A program made the position numbers and the translations under genes. From Gilliamella sp. N-G2 (GTDB taxonomy: Bacteria; Pseudomonadota; Gammaproteobacteria; Enterobacterales; Orbaceae), in NCBI RefSeq assembly GCF_002142215.1, contig NZ_NAST01000007.1, forward strand, positions 1 to 64,000: a stretch of DNA of 64,000 nucleotides, written 5' to 3'. The notes under the pieces are model-generated. The model had not been told where the DNA came from, did not search any database, and worked only from the letters and a program-made list of their open reading frames with translations. Every line of letters begins with the position of its first letter. The first letter of the stretch is position 1. Shown piece by piece: positions 28,629 to 37,031 of the stretch.

Positions 28629-29441
28629 ATGAACCCAATATTAAAAGTCCGCAATTTATCAAAGCGATTTAAAATCCCTAAAGGACTCTTTGGTCATTTA
28701 CAAATTGATGCTGTCAAACCCTTGTCGTTTTCGTTAAATGAAGGGAAAACGTTAGCTATTATTGGACAAAATGGTTCCGGAAAATCGACATTAGCTAAAA
28801 TGCTGGTTGGTATGATTAAACCAGACAGTGGCGATATTTGGATCGATGGTAATAAAGTTGAATATGGCGATTATGGGAATCGTTCGCAACTGATTCGCAT
28901 GATATTCCAACATGTGGAAAGTTCTTTTGATCCAAGACTTCGTATTGGTCAATTACTGGAAATTCCACTTAAACGTAATGCTAATTATACAGCTCACGAA
29001 CGAGGAAAATTGATTAATGAGGTTTTAAAACAAGTAGGTTTATTGCCGGAACACGCCTCTTATTATCCATCCGTGATGGCTGCCGGGCAAAAACAACGCG
29101 TTGCGTTAGCTAGAGCTTTAATTTTAAAACCGAAAGTGATTATTCTTGATGAAGCTTTAGCGGCTTTAGATATCTCAATGCGTTCACAAATTGTTAATTT
29201 GATGCTGTCGCTACAACAAGAACAAAATATATCTTATGTCTATGTCACACAAGATATTGGTATGATGAAACATATTAGTGACCAAATTATCGTTATGCAT
29301 AATGGTGATTTGGTTGAATATGGTAATACGGCTGAAGTTTTGGCTTCACCACTAAGTGAAATCACACAAAAACTTATCAATAGCTATTTTGGTGAGGCGT
29401 TAACCGCAGATACTTGGCGGACTGATACCCGAGCAATTTAA
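28629..29441 (+). CDS. sapF: Peptide ABC transporter ATP-binding protein SapF
   Basis: Second ATPase of the Sap importer, 270 residues (268 in Escherichia coli). Walker A is IGQNGSGKST, and the Q-loop reads IFQHVESSFDPR. The signature region is AAGQKQRVALARAL, where LSGGQ is replaced by MAAGQ as in enteric SapF. Walker B is VIILDEAL. The H-loop position reads VTQDIG, with Gln rather than His, again a SapF trait. No clear terminator follows in the 206-base gap to metA. Confidence 0.9.
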   Translation: MNPILKVRNLSKRFKIPKGLFGHLQIDAVKPLSFSLNEGKTLAIIGQNGSGKSTLAKMLVGMIKPDSGDIWIDGNKVEYGDYGNRSQLIRMIFQHVESSFDPRLRIGQLLEIPLKRNANYTAHERGKLINEVLKQVGLLPEHASYYPSVMAAGQKQRVALARALILKPKVIILDEALAALDISMRSQIVNLMLSLQQEQNISYVYVTQDIGMMKHISDQIIVMHNGDLVEYGNTAEVLASPLSEITQKLINSYFGEALTADTWRTDTRAI

Positions 29442-29583
29442 ATTCACTTCTTTGATATATAGATTATCGATAAAGGTTAACACTTAAATTCAATTAGTTT
29501 GCTATTATTCTGATTTTTTGCAATATCCTGCCTATTATTTCTAATAAAAACGCTCGACAAATTTTCTAAAACCTACTATATTT

Positions 29584-29607
29584 AGCTGTATAGATTTCTA
29601 GACGTCT
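29584..29607 (+). promoter_or_regulatory. Three tandem MetJ boxes before metA
   Basis: Three adjoining 8-base units, AGCTGTAT, AGATTTCT and AGACGTCT, precede metA by about 40 bases. The third is the perfect MetJ consensus AGACGTCT; the others match 4 and 6 of 8 positions. Tandem met boxes are the standard operator for repression of methionine genes by MetJ with S-adenosylmethionine. Confidence 0.8.
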
Positions 29608-29647
29608 ATATAAAAATTATAAAAAGTAATTAATAGGAGCTTTTGAT

Positions 29648-30580
29648 ATGCCTATCTGTATTCCTGATTCATTACCGGCAGTAGATGTATTACGTAAGGA
29701 AAATGTATTTGTGATGACTTCAACGCGTGCTAATACTCAAGAAATTCGTCCATTAAAGCTTCTTTTTTTGAATTTAATGCCTAAAAAGATCGAAACTGAA
29801 AATCAGTTTTTACGGCTACTATCTAATTCATCTTTACAAGTCAATATTCAACTACTACGTATTGATCAGCGTGAATCAAAAAATACCCCTGTAGAGCATT
29901 TAAATAGTTTTTATTGTGATTTTGAGGATATTCGTGAACAGAATTTCGATGGTCTAATTATCACTGGCGCACCATTAGGTAAAGTTGCTTTTTCCGATGT
30001 TGTCTATTGGCCAAAGTTAGCTGAAATAATTACTTGGGCGAAAGATCATGTAACCTCAACAATGTTTGTTTGCTGGGCGGTGCAAGCGGCTTTAAATGTA
30101 CTCTATGATTTACCGAAATTCACGCGTTCACAAAAGTTATCTGGCGTTTATCAACACCAAATCTTGCAACCAAATGCGATTTTAACCCGAGGTTTTGACG
30201 ATACGTTTTTAGCACCACATTCGCGTAATGCTGATTTTCCAATTGATAAAATTAAAAACTATACCGATTTAAATATCTTAGCTGAGTCAGAAATCACAGG
30301 TCCATACTTAATGGCAACCGCCGATAAACGAATGGCGTTTGTAACCGGTCATCCTGAATATGACTCATTTACTTTGGCTAATGAATATTCTCGTGACTTA
30401 AAAGCTGGTATAAACCCTGAGATCCCTTATAATTACTTCCCAGAAAATAATCCCGATTTAACGCCAAAAGCGACATGGCGAAGTCATGCCTATTTACTAT
30501 TTAGTAATTGGCTCAACTATTACGTTTATCAATTAACACCATTTGATTTAACGACTCGTAATTTAACAATTGATGATTAA
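29648..30580 (+). CDS. metA: Homoserine O-succinyltransferase MetA
   Basis: Activates homoserine with an acyl group from acyl-CoA, the committed step of methionine synthesis. It is 310 residues (309 in Escherichia coli). The catalytic cysteine is C142 ([10 protein letters not shown]), with H235 and E237 in TGHPEYDS. Residue 111 is Gly (GAPLG). In characterised family members Glu at this position favours acetyl-CoA and Gly favours succinyl-CoA, so succinylation is predicted. AGGAG lies before the ATG, and MetJ boxes sit in the promoter. Confidence 0.95.
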   Translation: MPICIPDSLPAVDVLRKENVFVMTSTRANTQEIRPLKLLFLNLMPKKIETENQFLRLLSNSSLQVNIQLLRIDQRESKNTPVEHLNSFYCDFEDIREQNFDGLIITGAPLGKVAFSDVVYWPKLAEIITWAKDHVTSTMFVCWAVQAALNVLYDLPKFTRSQKLSGVYQHQILQPNAILTRGFDDTFLAPHSRNADFPIDKIKNYTDLNILAESEITGPYLMATADKRMAFVTGHPEYDSFTLANEYSRDLKAGINPEIPYNYFPENNPDLTPKATWRSHAYLLFSNWLNYYVYQLTPFDLTTRNLTIDD

Positions 30581-30627
30581 AAATTATATAGATCAGTTGT
30601 TATTATGTTGTAATAAAGATAATTAAG

Positions 30628-30659
30628 CTAAATTTGACCATTTTGTTGGTTAAATTTAG
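30628..30659. terminator. Stem-loop between metA and the convergent methyltransferase
   Basis: CTAAATTTGACCA and TGGTTAAATTTAG pair over 13 positions with one G-T wobble and a 6-base loop (TTTTGT). It sits between two convergent stop codons and probably ends both transcripts. Confidence 0.55.
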
Positions 30660-30688
30660 TAATTAATCGATTTTATTGAAAACCTATT

Positions 30689-31465
30689 TTATTCCTTTTC
30701 GGCTATTATTAAGAACATTGGTGTTGAATGATAATTAATTTGTTCAATTTCATCCCAAACTATCTTTGATATATCATTTTGTATATGAATATTTTTATAA
30801 CCGATTGATTGTAGAATATTCATATCCCATTCAGGTCTGATTTTTTGACTTAACGGTAGTAATCTGGCGATCCGTTCCATTTCGTGGGTATCGGTTTGTC
30901 GATAATGATCGTCTATACCACAATTGGCTGTATTTTCTCTGTCTTGCATGTATTGTGAATGAAGATCTTTATTAAAAAGGAATAAGTACCAGTTTGCATC
31001 AAAATTAAGTAATTTTCCTTGAGAATTTAGTACCCGCAACCATTCTTGATAAGCTACAGTGGGATTATTTAGGTTCCAAGTTACATTACGTAACACAATT
31101 AAATCAAAATTATTATCGTCAAACGGTAAGCAATGAACATCTGATAAAACAAAATTAACTTTTACCCGATATTGAGAGGCATTGTCTTTTGCTTGATCTA
31201 TCATCGCTTGAGTAACATCAACCGCAGTTACTTCATGGCCCGCTAAAGCTAAGGTAATCGCCAAAAAACCAGGACCGGTTCCAATGTCTAATATCCGTAA
31301 TTTATTCTTGTTAGGAGCATGGTTTAAGATTAACTTTTGCCAGATTTTTCTTTTATCCGTTGCCAGTTCGTCTTGGTTAGTTTGGCTGTATCCTTTCGCT
31401 CGGTTTGTCCAATAGATAATAAGATCTTGCAAAAGATTATTATCATTATTATTCGCTACTAGCAC
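30689..31465 (-). CDS. Class I SAM-dependent methyltransferase, substrate unknown
   Basis: A 258-residue protein with a Methyltransf_11-type Rossmann core: motif I ILDIGTGPGFLAITLA, motif II acid in VTAVDVT, LSDVHCLPFDDNNFDLIV, and a post-core LNSQGKLLNFDANW. The N-terminal YWTNRAKGYSQ is typical of small-molecule methyltransferases near UbiE/BioC-like proteins. After the core, an aromatic insertion (YLFLFNKDLHSQYMQDR) may shape the substrate pocket. It is a single gene with no functional partner beside it, so the substrate cannot be assigned. Confidence 0.8.
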   Translation of the reverse strand: MLVANNNDNNLLQDLIIYWTNRAKGYSQTNQDELATDKRKIWQKLILNHAPNKNKLRILDIGTGPGFLAITLALAGHEVTAVDVTQAMIDQAKDNASQYRVKVNFVLSDVHCLPFDDNNFDLIVLRNVTWNLNNPTVAYQEWLRVLNSQGKLLNFDANWYLFLFNKDLHSQYMQDRENTANCGIDDHYRQTDTHEMERIARLLPLSQKIRPEWDMNILQSIGYKNIHIQNDISKIVWDEIEQINYHSTPMFLIIAEKE

Positions 31466-31636
31466 TTAGTTTCTCGCTTTTTTAAATAATTTTTAATTGT
31501 GAGACAGTTAGTATAATCATTATTACTCAATAAGATAATATCTACTACTATAACTTTATAGATAAGTTTTTAGTATTAGAAAATAGGATATTATTTGAGA
31601 TAGTTAAAGGTAAATTTTAGCGTGAATGATTTGAAA

Positions 31637-31660
31637 TGCCACCAATGTAGATAGGTGGCA
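31637..31660 (-). terminator. Terminator of the sugar-acid operon
   Basis: TGCCACC and GGTGGCA pair around a 10-base loop and run into TTT on the minus strand, 14 bases beyond the dehydratase stop codon. This is a plausible operon terminator. Confidence 0.6.
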
Positions 31661-31673
31661 CTTTGTATCAATT

Positions 31674-33386
31674 TTATTCTATATAGGCACCGGCCATTAA
31701 TGATTTAGCTCTTTCCGTATATTGTTTAAATACACCTTTTCGTTTTGAATAATCGGGAGGTGTCCATTTTTGCTTACGTTTAGTAAATATTTCAGCAATT
31801 TCTTCTGCAGATTTAATTTCACCATTAATACCAATAATATTAAGTTTTCTAGCATGCACATAGATTTCGACAATATCATTATCTTCAACAAGTGCAATTG
31901 GACCGCCATCCGCAGCTTCAGGAGATACGTGACCAATGCATGGACCATGTGTTGCTCCCGAAAAACGTCCATCGGTGACCAATGCGACACTACCATTAAG
32001 ACGCTTATCAAAGACAATTGCATCGGTGGTCATTAGCATTTCTGGCGCACCTGAACCTTTTGGCCCTTCATAACAAATGAAAATAACATCACCAGGATTA
32101 ACCTTATTATTAATAATAGCCTCTTGAGCTGCTTCTTCCGAATTATAAACTTTGGCTGGTCCAGTATGTTTATGCATATCAGGACTACAGGCAGTATATT
32201 TTATAACTGCACCATCTGGCGCTATATTGCCTTTTAAAACAGCGATGGATCCCATTTTTTCTTTGTTAGGTTGGCGAATTAAATCATTTCGTTCTAATTT
32301 GTAATTATGCAAATATCCTAAATTACGGTCAAAGAAACCGGTTTGCTGCATCATTTCCAAATTATCACCTAAAGACTGTCCTGTAACTGTCATTACATCA
32401 AGATCGAGTAAATCCTTAATCATCCATTGAACCATAGGAATACCACCAGCAAACCATAATAATTCAGTTACATATTGTCCGCTTGGTTGCACATTTGTAA
32501 GGTATGGTACGGTGTTATTAATTCGATCAAATACATCTGCGGTTAATTCAAATCCTGATGCATGGGCGATAGCCGGTAAATGAATAAGCGCATTTGTACT
32601 ACCACTGATAGCAGCGTGTACTTTAATGGCATTTTCAAATGCAGCAGGTGTAAGTATTTTACGAGAGGTTATTCCTTCTTTAGCTAGATACATGGCATGG
32701 TGGCCTGCTGATCTAGCCATCCTGCGAATTTCAGACATGGTCGAAGGTGCTAATGCGCTTCCTGGTAGTGCTAACCCGAGTGCTTCTGACATGCATTGCA
32801 TTGTACTTGCGGTACCCATGAATTGACATGCACCAGCGGTAGGACAACCACATCTTTGTAAGGTTTGAATTTGTTTGATATCAATTTCACCTTTTTTATA
32901 TTGTGCAGTGGCACCGCCTAAGTCTGATGTCGTCATATTAGGAGCAGGGCGCATTGAACCACCAGGAACATGAACTAACGGAATGTCAAGTCGTGCAGCT
33001 GCAATAAGGTGAGCAGGTACTGATTTATCACAACTAGAAATAAGTACTGCTGCATCATATGGTATGACAGAACCGTGAATTTCGACCATATTAGCAATCG
33101 CTTCCCTTGAGGCTAATATATAATTCATGCCATCATGACCTTGTCCCCAGCCATCACAAATATCTGTAACATGGCTACGTACTGAACGTCCACCTCGCTC
33201 ATGAACGCCAAGAACAACTTCATAACCTAAACTATCGAGATGATAACTGCCCGGATGACTTTCCCCATAACAGTCATCAATAAGAACTTGTGGTTTTTCA
33301 GTATCTTCAACGGTATAATTCATGCCCATTCGTAATGCATCTAATTGTGACCATAGATCTCTGGCAAATTTACATTTTTGTTGCAT
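31674..33386 (-). CDS. IlvD/Edd-family sugar-acid dehydratase
   Basis: Iron-sulfur dehydratase of about 570 residues. Family landmarks are DDCYGESHPGSYHLD, SSCDKSVPAHL (cluster cysteine), CGCPTAGACQFMGTAST (further cysteines), and DGRFSGATHGPCIGHVSPEA near the C-terminus. The GDVIFICYEGPKGSGAPEM block resembles dihydroxyacid and aldonate dehydratases. Its length fits aldonate (arabonate/xylonate-type) dehydratases rather than the roughly 655-residue YjhG/YagF. The operon with a YagE-like aldolase and a sugar-acid transporter points to an aldonate substrate, not to branched-chain amino-acid synthesis. The start is the ATG preceded by GGAGG at MQQKCKFARD. It is the third gene of the operon. Confidence 0.85.
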   Translation of the reverse strand: MQQKCKFARDLWSQLDALRMGMNYTVEDTEKPQVLIDDCYGESHPGSYHLDSLGYEVVLGVHERGGRSVRSHVTDICDGWGQGHDGMNYILASREAIANMVEIHGSVIPYDAAVLISSCDKSVPAHLIAAARLDIPLVHVPGGSMRPAPNMTTSDLGGATAQYKKGEIDIKQIQTLQRCGCPTAGACQFMGTASTMQCMSEALGLALPGSALAPSTMSEIRRMARSAGHHAMYLAKEGITSRKILTPAAFENAIKVHAAISGSTNALIHLPAIAHASGFELTADVFDRINNTVPYLTNVQPSGQYVTELLWFAGGIPMVQWMIKDLLDLDVMTVTGQSLGDNLEMMQQTGFFDRNLGYLHNYKLERNDLIRQPNKEKMGSIAVLKGNIAPDGAVIKYTACSPDMHKHTGPAKVYNSEEAAQEAIINNKVNPGDVIFICYEGPKGSGAPEMLMTTDAIVFDKRLNGSVALVTDGRFSGATHGPCIGHVSPEAADGGPIALVEDNDIVEIYVHARKLNIIGINGEIKSAEEIAEIFTKRKQKWTPPDYSKRKGVFKQYTERAKSLMAGAYIE

Positions 33387-33413
33387 AATTTCCTCCAATG
33401 CTTTTTTAATTTT

Positions 33414-34682
33414 TTATTTTGTTGGTTTTGCGGTTACAGCAGGTAGCGTGAATAATAGAATAATTGCAATGATTAAAGCCCCAACTAAGGTATATAGTCC
33501 TGCATTTTTACTTACGGTAACGGTTAATAAACCAACTAGATATGGCCCGATAAATCCTCCTAGATTACCAAGGGCATTGATTGTTCCTCGTACTCCACCT
33601 AAAACATTTGATGGGAATAATAGTGGTGGTAATGTCCAAAATGGGCCGGCGTATGCTTGTAGGAAAAAGCCACATAAAACCATCATTCCATAAGCAAGCC
33701 ATGTACTGTTTTCTAATAATATAGATAACGTTAAACATACAGCAAACCCAATCATAGGAATTGCAGTATAGAGCCTACGATTCATGGTTTGGTCACATAA
33801 TTTAGCAATATAGTATTGTCCAAATATACAAAGAATGTATGGTGCTGCGGTTAATAGTCCAACAATAGACATACCACTACCGGTTAATTGTTTAATTAAC
33901 ATTGGCATCCAAAGGGCAAAACCGTAAAAACCAATTTGGAAGAAGAAATAGATAGCAACCAGTTTCCATAAGTTGATACTACTTAATACTGTTTTAACAC
34001 TTGCTTTGTCATCTAATTTTATAAGCGCTTTATCTTCGGCAAATTGTTGGTTTAACCAATTTAATTCTTTAGGATCTAGCCATTTAGCTTGATGAGGATA
34101 ATCAGAAACAAGAGGCATCCAAACAAAGAGTAATGCTAAAGATATAATACCTTCAATGATAAACATTTCTCTCCAACCCCAAGCTTCAATTAACCAACCA
34201 GATAATGGACCGGTAATGATAGATGCTGCCGCTAAATTCATTTGGAAAAATGCAATTGCTCTGGCTCTTTCATGATTTGGAAACCAATGCCCAATCAATG
34301 CCAATATAGCAGGGTATACTCCCCCTTCAGCTACCCCCAATATAAAACGTATGATAAGTAATTGAATGGGATCTCGAACAAATCCTGTTATTGCAGCAAA
34401 ACCACCCCAAACAACAATAGTCCATGCGATAAATTTTTTGGCGCTATAGCGTTCAGCGATTTGACCACCGGGAATTTGTAAAAATATATAGCCAATAAAA
34501 AAGATCCCTGCGACAAGACCTGCGAAAGACGCGGTCATACCTAAGTCTTTATTCATTCCTCCGGCAATACCAATGGCAATATTTGTTCTGTCCATATATG
34601 CCACGATATACACCAGAATGGTAGCCGGAATTATATGCTTCCAACGCCCTTTAGGAATTGTTTTATCTTCTGTATTATTCAT
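33414..34682 (-). CDS. MFS sugar-acid (anion:cation symporter) transporter
   Basis: A 422-residue, twelve-helix major facilitator. The motifs are those of the anion:cation symporter branch (galactonate, glucarate, hexuronate transporters): VYIVAYMDRTNIAIG in helix 1, GYIFLQIPGGQIAERYSAKK (motif A region), and RFILGVAEGGVYPAILALIGHWFP in helix 4. It lies between the aldolase (14-base gap) and the dehydratase (27-base gap) in one operon, so it most likely imports the aldonate those enzymes consume. The exact sugar acid cannot be deduced from sequence alone. Confidence 0.88.
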   Translation of the reverse strand: MNNTEDKTIPKGRWKHIIPATILVYIVAYMDRTNIAIGIAGGMNKDLGMTASFAGLVAGIFFIGYIFLQIPGGQIAERYSAKKFIAWTIVVWGGFAAITGFVRDPIQLLIIRFILGVAEGGVYPAILALIGHWFPNHERARAIAFFQMNLAAASIITGPLSGWLIEAWGWREMFIIEGIISLALLFVWMPLVSDYPHQAKWLDPKELNWLNQQFAEDKALIKLDDKASVKTVLSSINLWKLVAIYFFFQIGFYGFALWMPMLIKQLTGSGMSIVGLLTAAPYILCIFGQYYIAKLCDQTMNRRLYTAIPMIGFAVCLTLSILLENSTWLAYGMMVLCGFFLQAYAGPFWTLPPLLFPSNVLGGVRGTINALGNLGGFIGPYLVGLLTVTVSKNAGLYTLVGALIIAIILLFTLPAVTAKPTK

Positions 34683-34696
34683 ATGGATGCCTCCAA

Positions 34697-35614
34697 TTAT
34701 TTATTTATAATAGGAATTTGAGCAGACTCTAATACTTGAATTAATAGGTCTTTTTTGTTTTTTGGTAGTTTTGTTACCGGCGCTAAAACCTCAGTTGAAA
34801 TATCTACTCCAGTTAGTTTGATAGCTTGTTTAATAACCCCAAAGAAAGGCGATTCAATCGCATAAACCGGCATTAATTTTGCTAATTGACGCTGTAATTT
34901 AAATGCGGTTTCGTAATCTTTTTTAATGAATGCGTTATAAATTCCCTTGGTGATTTTCGGGGCAAAATTAAATGTTGCAGGAATGCCACCATGACCACCA
35001 AGAATAAGCGTGTCTAACATATATTCATCAAATCCACTGAAGATGATAAAATCTGGACGGAAGGCGTGAACTCTGTTGATGACTTCTCGGGTATGGCTTA
35101 TGTTATCAATGGTGTCTTTCAAACCAATAATATTTGGCTGCTCCTTGGCTAATCGAGTAATAACATCAATACCAATATCTTGGCCGGTTAATGCCGGGAA
35201 ATTGTAAAGTAGCACTGGTATATCAAGATTTTCAGCGATAGTTTTATAATGGTGATAAATGGCATCACTATTCAATAAAGCATAATATGGATTAACTACT
35301 AAGACGGCATCTGCGCCTATTTGTGCTGCATGTTGACCATATTGAATAGTTTCTTTGGTACTTGGACTGGATATTCCAATCATCACCGGAATGCGTTTAT
35401 TGATATGTTTTACCGCAAATTCAGCAACTTCAAGTCGGAGTTTCGGAGGCATATGACAAAATTCACCACCACTCCCTAAAATCAAAACGCCATCAGCTTC
35501 ATTATCGATCAGATGATCTAATAGATTAGCCATTCCTTTTTTATCCAGTTCCCCATGTTTATCTACAATTGTTGGCACGGGTGGGAATATCCCTTTAAAT
35601 TTTGCTAAACTCAT
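34697..35614 (-). CDS. YagE/YjhH-like 2-keto-3-deoxy-sugar-acid aldolase
   Basis: DHDPS-superfamily TIM-barrel lyase of 305 residues. The Schiff-base lysine is K166 (NIIGLKDTID) and the conserved tyrosine is Y137 in LYNFPALTGQD. The pocket motif is GSGGEF rather than the GTTGE of dihydrodipicolinate synthase. GSGGEF and NFPALTGQD are close to Escherichia coli YagE/YjhH, which cleave 2-keto-3-deoxy sugar acids to pyruvate and an aldehyde. I start at MSLAKFKGIF, which has GGAG just upstream; the ATG 18 bases earlier is less likely. First gene of the operon. Confidence 0.87.
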   Translation of the reverse strand: MSLAKFKGIFPPVPTIVDKHGELDKKGMANLLDHLIDNEADGVLILGSGGEFCHMPPKLRLEVAEFAVKHINKRIPVMIGISSPSTKETIQYGQHAAQIGADAVLVVNPYYALLNSDAIYHHYKTIAENLDIPVLLYNFPALTGQDIGIDVITRLAKEQPNIIGLKDTIDNISHTREVINRVHAFRPDFIIFSGFDEYMLDTLILGGHGGIPATFNFAPKITKGIYNAFIKKDYETAFKLQRQLAKLMPVYAIESPFFGVIKQAIKLTGVDISTEVLAPVTKLPKNKKDLLIQVLESAQIPIINK

Positions 35615-35680
35615 TTTTTCTCCTTTGTTCATAATATAGAACTTTATTTCTTTCTTGTGAACAAATTATTAAAGAAAAAA

Positions 35681-35708
35681 TTTTGAATTGCAATGCATTA
35701 ATTCAAAA
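35681..35708. promoter_or_regulatory. Inverted repeat, candidate IclR-regulator operator
   Basis: TTTTGAATT and AATTCAAAA are perfect 9-base arms separated by 10 bases, about one helical turn. The element sits midway between the divergent genes and is the best candidate site for the IclR-type protein encoded at 37032-37784. Confidence 0.45.
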
Positions 35709-35720
35709 GAAAATTAATTT

Positions 35721-35736
35721 TGTGATCCTCCTCTCA
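35721..35736 (+). promoter_or_regulatory. Candidate CRP site
   Basis: TGTGATCCTCCTCTCA matches the CRP consensus TGTGA-N6-TCACA at 9 of 10 positions. It is centred about 58 bases upstream of the start point expected from the TATAAT box at 35775-35780, near the usual class I position. Confidence 0.4.
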
Positions 35737-35836
35737 TTGTAAAAAATATTTTTTCGGCAAGTTTATTTTTTCCGTATAATGAAATTAAGTTCTTTTTGTG
35801 GGATTTTTTGAAATATGATTAATTAAAGAGGTAAAT

Positions 35837-36979
35837 ATGATTTATTACATTCCACCCGTTAATTTATTAGGAAAAGGATGTCTATCTGAGTTAGGGGTAG
35901 CGGTTAAAAAACTAAATTGCCAAAAGGCATTTGTGGTTAGTGACAAGTTTTTAGTCGGTAATGGTACGGTAGATAGAGTAGTCGATATTTTAGCCAAAGA
36001 GGGAATTGAATCGGTTATTTTTTATGATGTTAAACCCAATCCTACCGTTGCTAATGTTGAAAATGCACTAAAATTATGTCAAGAATCTAAATGTGATTTT
36101 GTGGTTTCTATTGGTGGTGGATCACCTCAGGATTGTGGTAAAGCGGTTGCGGTGTTAGCAACTAATGGTGGCAAAATTACCGATTATGAAGGGATGCATA
36201 AAAGTAAACATAAATGTTTACCTATCGTGGCAATAGCAACTACCGCAGGTACTTCTGCCGAAGTTACTATCAATTACGTGATTACTGATGAAAGCAGACA
36301 CGTAAAAATGATTATGGTTGATCCAAATACACTGGCATCAATAACGGTTAGTGATCCCGATTTAATGATTTCTAAACCAGCAAATTTAACTGCAGCAACC
36401 GGTATGGATGCGTTAACTCATGCAATAGAAGCGGTGGTTGCTAAAGGGGCGATGGATGTCACTGATTCGACCGCACTGTATGCAATTGGTCAAACCTTTA
36501 AATATTTGGCGCGCGCGGTTAAAAATGGTAACGATATTGAAGCCAGAGAACAGATGAGTTATGCCTGCTTTTTAAATGGTATTGCTTTTAGTAATGCAGG
36601 TTTAGGTAATGTGCATGCGATGGCACATCAACTAGGTGGTCTCTATGATTTACCTCATGGGGTCTGTAATGCCATGCTATTATCGGTAGTTGAAAAGGAA
36701 AATGCGAAACATGCTCCAGAAAAATTTAGAGCGATTGCCGAAACAATTGGATTAGATACTAAAGATAAAACCGATCAAGAATGTGTTGATTATGTGATAA
36801 AAAGAATTGAAGATTTAGCACAAGAAGTCGGTATTCCTAAATCATTGAAGGAGTTAGGCGTCGATAATCCTGATTTTGAGTTGTTGGCAGAAAATTCAAT
36901 GAAGGATGCTTGTGCCGGTGCTAACTCCGTCTTTTTTGATAAACAAAAACTTATTGAGCTATTTAAGAAGATAGCTTAA
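35837..36979 (+). CDS. Iron-containing alcohol dehydrogenase
   Basis: A 380-residue group III NAD(P)-dependent alcohol dehydrogenase of the FucO/DhaT/YiaY type. The cofactor site is VVSIGGGSPQDCGKA and the metal-site segments are TGMDALTHAIEA and HAMAHQLGGLYDLPHGVCNA. Relatives reduce lactaldehyde, glycolaldehyde, 3-hydroxypropionaldehyde or butyraldehyde. Being divergent from a sugar-acid operon whose aldolase yields an aldehyde, it probably reduces that product (glycolaldehyde to ethylene glycol if the substrate is a pentonate) and regenerates NAD. That role is inferred from context. The ATG follows an AGAGG ribosome binding site. Confidence 0.88.
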   Translation: MIYYIPPVNLLGKGCLSELGVAVKKLNCQKAFVVSDKFLVGNGTVDRVVDILAKEGIESVIFYDVKPNPTVANVENALKLCQESKCDFVVSIGGGSPQDCGKAVAVLATNGGKITDYEGMHKSKHKCLPIVAIATTAGTSAEVTINYVITDESRHVKMIMVDPNTLASITVSDPDLMISKPANLTAATGMDALTHAIEAVVAKGAMDVTDSTALYAIGQTFKYLARAVKNGNDIEAREQMSYACFLNGIAFSNAGLGNVHAMAHQLGGLYDLPHGVCNAMLLSVVEKENAKHAPEKFRAIAETIGLDTKDKTDQECVDYVIKRIEDLAQEVGIPKSLKELGVDNPDFELLAENSMKDACAGANSVFFDKQKLIELFKKIA

Positions 36980-37031
36980 TGAGTTATGGATTAAAATAGT
37001 TAAAATAATATTGAATCATTATGATTCAATA

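Larger units (their letters stand above)
35615..35836. promoter_or_regulatory. Divergent control region of the sugar-acid island
   Basis: This 222-base gap holds promoters for the aldolase-transporter-dehydratase operon (minus) and the alcohol dehydrogenase (plus). Visible elements are a long inverted repeat at 35681-35708, a CRP-like site at 35721-35736 and a TATAAT box at 35775-35780 oriented toward the dehydrogenase gene. Confidence 0.6.

Noticed and set aside
31674-33386. Annotation of the dehydratase as IlvD of isoleucine/valine synthesis
   Set aside because: It sits with a keto-deoxy-acid aldolase, a sugar-acid transporter and an IclR regulator, with no ilv genes nearby; sugar-acid dehydration is the better reading.
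34697-35614. Annotation of the lyase as DapA (lysine synthesis) or NanA (sialate lyase)
   Set aside because: GSGGEF and NFPALTGQD match the YagE/YjhH branch, and the operon contains no lysine or sialic-acid genes.
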